Shown here one piece after another: positions 54,652 to 64,000 of a stretch of 64,000 nucleotides of DNA. Origin of the DNA: an uncultured Prevotellaceae bacterium. Lineage in GTDB: Bacteria > Bacteroidota > Bacteroidia > Bacteroidales > Bacteroidaceae. The translations under genes were made by a program, and so were the position numbers. Every line of letters begins with the position of its first letter. Position 1 is the stretch's first letter. The notes below the pieces were generated by a model. The model searched no databases. It was not told the origin of the DNA and worked only from the letters and a program-made list of their open reading frames with translations. Location: contig OMZS01000001.1 of the NCBI GenBank assembly GCA_900315565.1, positions 1-64,000 on the forward strand. Direction: 5' to 3'.

Positions 54652-56697
54652 TTAGTCGTGAATAATCAGAGCCGACTGTGGAGCGACTTCCACATTGGCG
54701 GTGGTCAACCAGTTGATGCCCTCTTCGTTGATGCAGTCGTCCTCGCAGACTACCGCATAGTTGCTTTCGGGCACCTGAACGCTCACTGCCGTACGGTTGG
54801 CGTTAAGGATAACGATGATGTTGTTCCAGGCATCGCCACCGGCATGGTTTTTCAGGCGGAAGGCCACGGTGCAGGCCGGACTGTCGATGAACTCCAGATG
54901 GCGGCGCACCAGTTCGGCGCTGCCCAAACGGAAGGCGGGATGGTTGCGGCGCAGCTGAATGAGGTTCTTGTAGAACTCAAACACTTTCGGGAAACGCTCC
55001 AGATTGCCCCAGTCGAGGTGATTGATGCTGTCGGGCGACTCAAACGAGTTGTGAACGCCCTTTTTGTCGCGTAACATCTCTTCGCCGCTGAGCATAAAGG
55101 GCACACCCTGAGAAGTGAAAACGGCAGTCTGAGCCAGCAAGTCGAGGCGAATCAGTTCGTCGGTCTGCTGCTCTGTCAGCTTACCGCCGGAAGACTTCAG
55201 CGAGGGCACTGAAACGCGCAGACGGTCGGTGAGACACATGTCGTCGTGACACGACACGTAGCTAATCATCTGCGTGGGTTCGTTGGCCCAGGGCTTCTCT
55301 GAGTAGTTCACCTTCGACATATCTACCTGCGGATGGCTGATGGCACCGGCAATGCCAAACTTGATGCTCTCCTCCTCGCCGGGCAGTCCGGCCAGGAAAG
55401 CGCCCTTGGTATCATCGCTGAACGGACCGCGCAGTGCATCGCGAATCTCGTCGCTGAAAGCTGCGATACGAGGCATCTGCCCAATGTTGGCTTTCATGCC
55501 GAGTTTCTCCTGCGGATAAGCGCAAGCTCCGGCACTCCAACCCTCGCCATATATGAATATGGTGGGGTCGATTTCATCCACCGCCTTGCGAATCTGGTTC
55601 ATGGTCTCAATGTCGTGAACGCCCATCAGGTCGAAACGGAAACCGTCGATGTGGTATTCGTTAATCCAGTACTTGACGCTCTCAATCATGAACTGCCGCA
55701 TCAGGGGCTGCTCCGAAGCCGTCTCGTTGCCGCAGCCCGAGCCGTTGCTGTAGGTGCCGTCGGCATTTTTGCGGTAGTAGTAGTCGGGATAGGTACGCTG
55801 GAAATTGCTGTGCTCAATGTCGTAGGTGTGGTTATACACCACATCGAGAATGACACGAATGCCGGCCTTGTGCAGCGCCTGCACCATCTGTTTGAACTCG
55901 CGTATGCGACAGGCTGGGTCGTAGGGGTTGGTGCTGTACGAACCTTCAGGCACATTGTAGTTCACGGGGTCGTAGCCCCAGTTGTACTGCGGCTTGAAAT
56001 CGGGTTTGGCAGGAATAACGCCTTCGGGCAGACTCTCGTAGGCGTGCTGCAGGTAGAGGTCCTCGTCGATGCGCGTCTCATCTACCGAACCGTAGTCGTA
56101 GCTGGGCAGAATGTGGATGGCATTCACGCCGAGCCGTTTCAGGTGGTCGATGGCCCGTGGCTCGGTCAAGGCGAGGAACTTGCCACGGTGCTCGGGCGAG
56201 ATGCCCGACGAGGGGTCGATAGAAAAGTCGCGGTGGTGCATCTCGTAAATCACCAAGTCGGCAGGACTTTTCACCTCAGGCCGCCGGTCACTCTCCCACC
56301 CTTCGGGGTTGGTTTCCTTCATGTCGATGATGTAGCCTCTTTGTCCGTTCACACCAACAGCCAGTGCGCCAATGCCTGGTGCTTCGAGCCACTGGCGGCG
56401 GTTGCCCGTGATGTCGAGTGTGTAGAACTTGCCACGCAGGTCGCCTTTTACCTCGGCTGCCCAGACAAAGTCGAAGGGAGGCAAACGTTTCAGGGTAACA
56501 GTCTTAATGGGTCGGCCACCCATTCCCTGATTGTAAATTCTTACCACGGGCTTCTTGGCCTTGGGTGAGGCAACAAAGCAAAACTCGGTTTTGCCGGTGG
56601 CGGCATTGTAGTGCCCGCCATCACCGACAAGGGCTTTCTGAGCATTCATACTCAGCGGAGACAATGCCAACAGAGCCATGACTATCAGTTTTTTCAT
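54652..56697 (-). CDS. pulA: Exported type I pullulanase
   Basis: 681 residues, signal peptide ending in SMNAQ. It would cut alpha-1,6 branches of pullulan and starch limit dextrins. An N-terminal CBM48-like domain (about 20-110) is followed by the GH13 barrel with the type I signature YNWGYDP near residue 238, the region DVVYNHTYD, the nucleophile in DGFRFDLMGVHD, the acid/base in YGEGWSAG and the third acid in YVSCHDDMCLTDR. The gap to the upstream GH97 gene is only 12 bp. Confidence 0.93.
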   Translation of the reverse strand: MKKLIVMALLALSPLSMNAQKALVGDGGHYNAATGKTEFCFVASPKAKKPVVRIYNQGMGGRPIKTVTLKRLPPFDFVWAAEVKGDLRGKFYTLDITGNRRQWLEAPGIGALAVGVNGQRGYIIDMKETNPEGWESDRRPEVKSPADLVIYEMHHRDFSIDPSSGISPEHRGKFLALTEPRAIDHLKRLGVNAIHILPSYDYGSVDETRIDEDLYLQHAYESLPEGVIPAKPDFKPQYNWGYDPVNYNVPEGSYSTNPYDPACRIREFKQMVQALHKAGIRVILDVVYNHTYDIEHSNFQRTYPDYYYRKNADGTYSNGSGCGNETASEQPLMRQFMIESVKYWINEYHIDGFRFDLMGVHDIETMNQIRKAVDEIDPTIFIYGEGWSAGACAYPQEKLGMKANIGQMPRIAAFSDEIRDALRGPFSDDTKGAFLAGLPGEEESIKFGIAGAISHPQVDMSKVNYSEKPWANEPTQMISYVSCHDDMCLTDRLRVSVPSLKSSGGKLTEQQTDELIRLDLLAQTAVFTSQGVPFMLSGEEMLRDKKGVHNSFESPDSINHLDWGNLERFPKVFEFYKNLIQLRRNHPAFRLGSAELVRRHLEFIDSPACTVAFRLKNHAGGDAWNNIIVILNANRTAVSVQVPESNYAVVCEDDCINEEGINWLTTANVEVAPQSALIIHD

Positions 56698-56709
56698 GCT
56701 TTTTCAGTT

Positions 56710-59007
<2,298 letters not shown>

Positions 59008-61725
59008 TTATTTTCTTCCTGCATGGGAAATCAGCTCCTTGATGCCCTCGTTGAACGCTGTGCTCTCCATGAGCTGCTCAATGCTGAGGTGCATGCGGTA
59101 GCGCCAGTAGTGGCGGGGATTGGCGGGAATGTTGATGCGCTCGGCATTAGCATCGGGAAGGCGCAGCTTCTCGTCGATGGCGAGCCAGTCCTGAATAGAG
59201 AGTATGCAGAGCATGCTGGGCGAAGTGAGGTGGCGGCTCACAATGTCGCGTGCCAACCATCCGGGCAGCGGGTGCGGAGCGTTGTCGCCCCGGTGCAGAA
59301 TGGTGGCGTAGTATTCCTGGGTGCGCTCTTCGTCCTCGTCCCACCACTGTCGGAGCGTGGGCATGTCGTGGCTGCTGATGGTACACACCGAACGGTAGGG
59401 ATTGTACTTCAGCCGGCCGAAGCGGCGTCCCGGGTCTTTAGGCATCGACTGCAACTCGAGCGACAGTATGCGCAGCTCGTTCATCACCCAAGGCACGCAG
59501 TCGGGCACCATGCCGAGGTCTTCGGCGCAGACAAGCATGCGTGTGGCCTGCACCAGACGGGGCAGTTTCTTCATGGCCTCGCGATACCAGAACTGGTTGT
59601 TGCGACGGTAGAAATAGTCGTTGTAAAGGCGGTTGAAAACATACTTTTCGCCATCGTTGAGCGACTCGTAGATGAAGTCGAACTGTACGGAGATGCGCGG
59701 ATGGAACTTCTCCGGGTCCTTATGATCGCGCACAAAGAGCACATCGCTGATGAGGGCATACAGTCCGTCGCGCAGCCACACGTCTTTGTCGGTGGTCTTG
59801 CCCTGGAAGGCGGCCTCCACCTTGCGTTGCGTATCGAAGGCGGGCTTCATGCGCCATACGTCGTCGTGCTGGTGGTCCAGATAGTTCTGGCGCACCTCGT
59901 TGGCATGCTCTTTGAACACGCGGTCGATGACCCAGTCGCGGATATAAGGCTCGGTGTAGAGTTGCTCCTGCCAGTGCAGACCATAAGCCTCTATCTCCTC
60001 GCGGGTCATGCCCAGCGAGGGCTGGAACTGTCCGAGCAGTCCGTGGACGGCATCGATGGGAATTTCCCAGATGCGGAAGAAGCCCAGCACGTGGTCGATG
60101 CGGTAAGCGTCGAAGAATTTGGCCATGTTGGTGAATCGGCGCACCCACCACAGGCAGTCGTCCTTCAGCATCTCGTCCCAGTTGTATGTGGGGAAGCCCC
60201 AATTCTGGCCGTTCACCGAGAAATCGTCGGGCGGTGCTCCGGCCTGTCCGTTCAGGTTGAAGTAGCGCGGCTCCTGCCATGCGTCGCAGCCGTAGCGGTT
60301 CACGCCAATGGGGATGTCGCCCTTCAGAATGACGCCCTTCGAGCGGGCAAACTCATGGGCGGCCTTCATCTGCGTGTTGAGCACGAACTGCACATAGTAG
60401 AAGAAAGCCACCTCTTTATATAGTTTCGTGCGCGGGTTTTCGAGTGCCTTGCGGTCGGCCTCGTCAAACACCGTGTGGCCCTCCCACTTTGTGTAGTCGG
60501 CTGTGCCGTTCTGGTCGCGCAGGCAGCAATACTGTGCATAGGGAGCCAGCCAGTGCTTGTTCTCGGCAAAGAACTGCTTGAAAGCCTCCGAGGCCATCAC
60601 TTGCTTGCCTTCCTGTTCGAAGAGCAGGCGCAGGTATCGCGTTTTGGCTTCGTTCACGCGCTCATAGTCGATTTGCGGAAGCGCATTGAGTTCCTTGCGC
60701 AGGGCTTCAAACTCGCTGCTCAGCTTCTTGTCGTTCAGCGCCGGCAGCTGACGGAAGTCGGCATACTGCGGATGCAGGGCAAAGATGCTGATGCAGGAGT
60801 AAGGATAAGAGTCGCTCCAAGTGTGCGTAATGGTGGTGTCGTTGATGGGCAGTATCTGCAACACACGCTGGCGTGTCATGGCCACCCAGCCGACCATCTG
60901 CCGCAGGTCGCCGAAATCGCCCACTCCGAAACTTCCCTCCGAACGGAGCGAGAACACGGGCACCAATGTGCCGGCGCACTTCATGTTGTGAATGGGGAAA
61001 AATGCCTGTGGCAGCTCGTAAACCACCACGTCGCCCTGTTCCAATGCCGGAAGCACAATGGTGCGGTTGGAGCCTTCTTCCCACAGCGGGGTAACATCTA
61101 CTTCCTCGTCGAGCACCACAAACTTGAACTCTATAAAGGGACGGGCCAACCGTGTGGCATCGATGTTGACCACCCACTCGTTGTAGTTGTGCTCAAACAT
61201 CGGCACAGCTTTCTTAGCCTCCCACGAACCCAGCTGGGCATCTTCGCCCAGCACGGCCAGCCGCTCACCCTTGCGCAACTGCGGGGCGCGCACTTTCAGA
61301 CGCACCGTCACGGGATAGTTGGCCTCTCTCGCCGGCGACATCTCGTGAGTGGCAATGCAGTCGGTGAAAGCCGAACTGTAGAGATAAGAGTCCTCGGGAG
61401 CATCAATCCAGTGGTCGTAAACCGTGTAGTTGGTACCCGTATGGCCGCAGAGTTCCAGCCGATGGGTAGCCACGAGCCACTCGTGGCGCACCTGCTGGCC
61501 GTCGCGCTCAACAGCATAATAATAGTCGATGAAAGGCGTGTCGTCCTGTTTGCGGCGAATGTCGCAGGTCCAGCGGCTCTGCCCGTCGGAAGTCATTCTA
61601 AAGCTGGAGGTCTGCTTACCTCCGTCAGCCTGGAACTTGCCGTTCTCAGCCTTTGACTGAACAATGTTCAACACCAGTTCCTCGCCAAAGGCGGCTTGGT
61701 AGTCAATATTAAAATGAAGGTTCAT
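59008..61725 (-). CDS. malQ: 4-alpha-glucanotransferase with N-terminal CBM20-type domains
   Basis: 905 residues, no signal peptide, so cytoplasmic. It moves glucan chains between acceptors and releases glucose, recycling maltose. Two starch-binding-like domains (about 1-115 and 130-240, the second with AVLGEDAQLGSWEAKKAVPM) precede the GH77 barrel: FSLRSEGSFGVGDFGDL, nucleophile in FFDAYRIDHVLGFF, acid/base in VCAEDLGMVPDCVP, and SSHDMPTLRQWWDED. The layout matches plant DPE2 and the long Bacteroidota MalQ form. It is the first gene of the row; a LacI-type palindrome lies 91 bp upstream of its start. Confidence 0.94.
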   Translation of the reverse strand: MNLHFNIDYQAAFGEELVLNIVQSKAENGKFQADGGKQTSSFRMTSDGQSRWTCDIRRKQDDTPFIDYYYAVERDGQQVRHEWLVATHRLELCGHTGTNYTVYDHWIDAPEDSYLYSSAFTDCIATHEMSPAREANYPVTVRLKVRAPQLRKGERLAVLGEDAQLGSWEAKKAVPMFEHNYNEWVVNIDATRLARPFIEFKFVVLDEEVDVTPLWEEGSNRTIVLPALEQGDVVVYELPQAFFPIHNMKCAGTLVPVFSLRSEGSFGVGDFGDLRQMVGWVAMTRQRVLQILPINDTTITHTWSDSYPYSCISIFALHPQYADFRQLPALNDKKLSSEFEALRKELNALPQIDYERVNEAKTRYLRLLFEQEGKQVMASEAFKQFFAENKHWLAPYAQYCCLRDQNGTADYTKWEGHTVFDEADRKALENPRTKLYKEVAFFYYVQFVLNTQMKAAHEFARSKGVILKGDIPIGVNRYGCDAWQEPRYFNLNGQAGAPPDDFSVNGQNWGFPTYNWDEMLKDDCLWWVRRFTNMAKFFDAYRIDHVLGFFRIWEIPIDAVHGLLGQFQPSLGMTREEIEAYGLHWQEQLYTEPYIRDWVIDRVFKEHANEVRQNYLDHQHDDVWRMKPAFDTQRKVEAAFQGKTTDKDVWLRDGLYALISDVLFVRDHKDPEKFHPRISVQFDFIYESLNDGEKYVFNRLYNDYFYRRNNQFWYREAMKKLPRLVQATRMLVCAEDLGMVPDCVPWVMNELRILSLELQSMPKDPGRRFGRLKYNPYRSVCTISSHDMPTLRQWWDEDEERTQEYYATILHRGDNAPHPLPGWLARDIVSRHLTSPSMLCILSIQDWLAIDEKLRLPDANAERINIPANPRHYWRYRMHLSIEQLMESTAFNEGIKELISHAGRK

Positions 61726-62084
61726 AAGCGTGGTTTTGGTTAGTATTTTGCCGTAAAATTACAACATTATTAACAAGGTTGTTATCGCTGATAGCCACTT
61801 ATTTGCATTTTAAGTGCGCAAACGTTTGCGCGTATCTGCGCAAAAAACAAAAAATAGCCACGGAGCAACAGAGAGGACACGGATTTTATCTTCATCAGTC
61901 CTTGCTCAGTCATCTCTGTAACTGAGAGAAACGCTATCGCATCATGAAGGTTTTAAGAATTCCAAAACCTAACCAATCCGATAAAATAGTTCTTTTCGTT
62001 GTTATTTGAAACAAAAGCATTCCTCCCAGCTTTGCCCGTTCAAATCCATGAGACAGGAAACATTCTATCCTTGCAAGAAATCCT
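61726..62084. other. Regulatory spacer upstream of malQ
   Basis: No gene is visible. It has the -7-like TAATTTTA (minus strand, 61754-61761), the palindrome at 61816-61831, and about 200 bp without recognisable content up to the end of the PAP2 gene. Confidence 0.6.
61816..61831. promoter_or_regulatory. LacI-family type operator palindrome
   Basis: GCGCAAACGTTTGCGC is a perfect 16-bp palindrome with the central CG typical of LacI/PurR family operators. A half site (CTGCGCAAA) follows at 61836-61844. It sits about 55 bp upstream of the presumed -7 element of malQ. LacI-type regulators are usual partners of maltose permease genes in this phylum, and one could lie beyond the right edge. Confidence 0.7.
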
Positions 62085-62642
62085 TTACAGCGCCACTTGC
62101 ACAGAAACGCCTGTGGGCTGCAGTCCAATCTGCACGGTTTGCTGCTTGTCGGGGAAAAGTTTGCCACAGAGCCAGTAGGTGGCTTCGGTGGCGAGCACGC
62201 CGATGGCGGCACCGGCGCAGACATCGTACCAGTGGTGGCGGTCGCGGCGCACACGGTCGGCGGCGGTGAGGGCGGCCACGCCATATCCGGCCACGGAAAT
62301 CCAGGGTGAGAGGTGGCCGTACTCGTGGTGCAACACCGTTGCACCGGCAAAAGCAAACGTGGCGTGGCCCGAAGGCATGGAGCGGCGGTCGGTGTGGTCG
62401 GGGCGCCACTCATGGACGCTGTGCTTCAGCGTGTAGGCCACGCCGGCCGAGAGCACCCACGAGCCGACAGTGACTGCGGCCAACTGCGGCCAGTCGTGGC
62501 GGCTCTCCACGCCGCACACTTTCAGCGCGAGCACCGAGGCATAAGGCACATACTGCAGCACGTCGTCGGGGCCGTCGCCCTTGGTCTGCGCGTGGGCAGA
62601 GAGCGAAAGGCAGAAGAAGAGAATGCAAAATTTATAACGCAT
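62085..62642 (-). CDS. PAP2-family phosphatase
   Basis: 185 residues with a signal peptide (AHA, near 18) and two or three further membrane segments. The three phosphatase motifs are present: KHSVHEWRP (KxxxxxxRP), PSGHATF (PSGH) and DRVRRDRHHWYDVCAG (SR-xxxxx-H-xxx-D type, with the first Ser replaced by Asp). Family members dephosphorylate lipid phosphates such as undecaprenyl diphosphate or phosphatidylglycerol phosphate at the periplasmic face. The gene stands between the alpha-glucan row and the MFS gene without clear functional link. Confidence 0.85.
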   Translation of the reverse strand: MRYKFCILFFCLSLSAHAQTKGDGPDDVLQYVPYASVLALKVCGVESRHDWPQLAAVTVGSWVLSAGVAYTLKHSVHEWRPDHTDRRSMPSGHATFAFAGATVLHHEYGHLSPWISVAGYGVAALTAADRVRRDRHHWYDVCAGAAIGVLATEATYWLCGKLFPDKQQTVQIGLQPTGVSVQVAL

Positions 62643-62671
62643 AATGCATAATTATTTCCGATAACGATGAT

Positions 62672-62737
62672 ATTATCTCACGATGATACGACAAAATTCT
62701 CTAGAAAATTTCAAAGGATTACCGTGAGATAATTTTT
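62672..62737. repeat. Dispersed palindrome, copy 10
   Basis: ATTATCTCACG at the left is mirrored by CGTGAGATAAT at the right; core AAATTCTCTAGAAAATTT. Confidence 0.8.
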
Positions 62738-62755
62738 TATTGTCGAGAGTTATGA

Positions 62756-62822
62756 AATTATCTCACGACGATACGGCGAAATTCTCTAGAAAATTTCAAA
62801 GTATTACCGTGAGATATTTTTT
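62756..62822. repeat. Dispersed palindrome, copy 11
   Basis: ATTATCTCACGACGATACG, core AAATTCTCTAGAAAATTT, then ACCGTGAGATATTT. Nearly identical to copy 10, 84 bp apart. Confidence 0.8.
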
Positions 62823-62917
62823 TATTACCCCGAGTCACGATAACAAATCACAACGACAGGACGTATATCTCGTGTATGGAGATTCAAAGCCTAGAAACGA
62901 GACAGCGATTTCGCTAG

Positions 62918-62996
62918 AAAAACAGAGAAAAACAAGAAAAACAGGGAAAAACAGTTTTTGTTTTTATAGTATTTTTTCTTGTTTTCCCCTGTTTTT
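62918..62996. repeat. Purine/pyrimidine-skewed inverted repeat, second copy
   Basis: An A-rich arm with GAAAAACAGAGAAAAACAAG-like units is mirrored by CTTGTTTTCCCCTGTTTT on the right. Similar in make-up to 52334-52416, and again next to CTAGAG palindromes. Confidence 0.6.
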
Positions 62997-63112
62997 TGAT
63001 GTCTATGCACTGTAACTCTTACTCACCCCTCCTGATTCTTAGCATGAATATGTCACCGCCCAAGATGCAAGTGCCTCGTTGCCGCTCCATGCATGAGGGG
63101 AGGGGAACTGTG

Positions 63113-64000
63113 CTAATCCTTTTTCTTCTTGTCATTGATAAGGCTGACGCAGCAGGCGCCGATGATGAGCAGCACGCCCGAAACAATCATCATGCTCGAC
63201 TGGTGGCCGCCGATGAGCGTGAAGACGGTGCCTCCCAAGAGGGCAGCGACAATCTGCGGCAGACAGATGGTGCCGTTGAACAGGCCCAGATAGGCTCCCA
63301 TGTGGCCGTAGCCTTGCAGGGCGTTGGTGACGAAGGTGAACGGCATGGCCAACATGGCTGCCCAAGCGCATCCGATGAGGAGGAACGGAATGATTTGCAG
63401 GTACTTGTCGGGGCAGAACGGGATGAGGGCGAAGCCAATGCCACCAATAAGGAGGCTCACGGCATAGGCCATCTTGGTGTTCTTGAAGCGGGGCAGGATG
63501 GTAGCCCACACCACGGAGCCCATGGCCTGGATAGCGTAGAGCACACCCGTCCAGTTGCCGGCAATCTGATAGTCCTCAGAGGCAGGGTCGGTGGTGTTCC
63601 AAACGGTCTCTGAGACGGCATCCACGACGTAGGTCCACATGTAGAGCAGGGCCGACCAGCAGAAGAACTGCACGAGTCCCACCTTCCAGAACGTGGCGGG
63701 GGCATTTTTGAGCAGCGTGATCCAGTTGGCCGAGGTTTCGTTTTTCTCCTCCACAGGGTTATACTCGCGGTATTCCTGCGGGTTCCACTCTTTCACTTTC
63801 AGCACCGTGTAGATGACACAGAGAATAAGGATGGCGGCTCCGATGTAGAACGACCAGATGACTGAGTCGGGCACCACGCCCTCGGGGGCGACGTTCTTCA
63901 GACCCAGCCAGGTGAAGATGAAGGGGAAGAGGAATCCCACCACACTACCGGCGTTGCACAGGAACGACTGAATGCTGTAGGCCTTGGCTTTCTGCTCCTC
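63113..64000 (-). CDS. MFS/GPH-type sugar permease, C-terminal part (cut by window edge)
   Basis: The frame is open to the right edge; about 296 residues are visible, the C-terminal two thirds of a transporter with about eight membrane helices. Segments such as QSFLCNAGSVVGFLFPFIF, VGLVQFFCWSALLYMWTYV and QGYGHMGAYLGLFNGTICLPQIVAALLGG by pieces belong to the sucrose/maltose-type MFS permeases common in Bacteroidota beside maltose genes. It would carry maltose or maltodextrin across the inner membrane. The start is not in the window. The charged end NDKKKKD is cytoplasmic. Confidence 0.82.
   Translation of the reverse strand, partial: EEQKAKAYSIQSFLCNAGSVVGFLFPFIFTWLGLKNVAPEGVVPDSVIWSFYIGAAILILCVIYTVLKVKEWNPQEYREYNPVEEKNETSANWITLLKNAPATFWKVGLVQFFCWSALLYMWTYVVDAVSETVWNTTDPASEDYQIAGNWTGVLYAIQAMGSVVWATILPRFKNTKMAYAVSLLIGGIGFALIPFCPDKYLQIIPFLLIGCAWAAMLAMPFTFVTNALQGYGHMGAYLGLFNGTICLPQIVAALLGGTVFTLIGGHQSSMMIVSGVLLIIGACCVSLINDKKKKD

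Larger units (their letters stand above)
62643..63112. other. Repeat-filled spacer between PAP2 and MFS genes
   Basis: No gene is visible. It holds palindrome copies 10 and 11 and a second A/T-skewed inverted repeat (62918-62996). The gap follows the stop of the MFS gene on the minus strand, so terminators and the PAP2 promoter must lie here; none is clear. Confidence 0.65.

Overview
The window looks like chromosomal DNA of a member of the Bacteroidota, most likely Prevotellaceae (Prevotella/Segatella/Xylanibacter type). The reasons are promoters of the TTG-N19-TAnnTTTG kind, SusC/SusD pairs, type IX secretion (T9SS) genes porU and porV next to ispF, a type III glutamine synthetase, a single-chain PurL, and lipoboxes of the S-C or A-C kind. 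No rRNA, tRNA, CRISPR array, transposase, integrase or phage gene was found. The assignment comes from family recognition, not from a database search.

Layout. (1) 0.6-11.6 kb holds housekeeping and envelope genes: an aspartic protease with a PDZ domain, an OmpA-type lipoprotein, type II pantothenate kinase, an exported M1 aminopeptidase, purL, and a split ChrA-type transporter. (2) 11.8-30.1 kb, all on the minus strand, is a polysaccharide utilisation locus that I read as arabinan-directed. It has a membrane-spanning sensor/AraC regulator, SusC, SusD, a surface glycan-binding lipoprotein, three GH43 enzymes, a small T9SS cargo, and a secreted protein built from three copies of a module also found in the glycan-binding lipoprotein. 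(3) 30.7-34.1 kb is rplM-rpsI-rpsB-tsf behind a strong promoter and a structured leader of about 260 nt. (4) 34.3-41.5 kb holds an FAH-family hydrolase, porU, porV, ispF and an Asn/His-rich exported protein. (5) 41.9-48.5 kb holds an alpha/beta hydrolase, a GH2 beta-galactosidase and a GH51 arabinofuranosidase. (6) 48.9-52.0 kb holds a patatin-like protein and glutamine synthetase III. (7) 52.7-64 kb is a starch/maltodextrin cluster (GH13 SusA-like, type I pullulanase, GH97 SusB-like, CBM20-type MalQ), followed by a PAP2 phosphatase and an MFS permease cut by the window edge. A LacI-type operator palindrome lies upstream of malQ.

How they fit together. The locus in (2) would bind and cut arabinan at the surface and import the oligosaccharides through SusCD. 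The GH51 and GH2 enzymes in (5) could finish arabinose and galactose side chains. PorU and PorV in (4) would export and anchor T9SS cargo, including two proteins of the locus that carry T9SS-like tails. The cluster in (7) handles alpha-glucans.

The intergenic DNA is rich in repeats. At least eleven copies of a roughly 60-bp palindrome centred on CTCTAGAGAAT are present, with several short tandem repeat families, some of which have entered genes (purL, the regulator, the ends of two GH43 genes). The points most worth a second look are the regulator without a kinase and its 21-bp-phased direct repeats, the unrecognised binding module, the dispersed palindrome, the rplM leader, and the repeat-derived insertions in purL.
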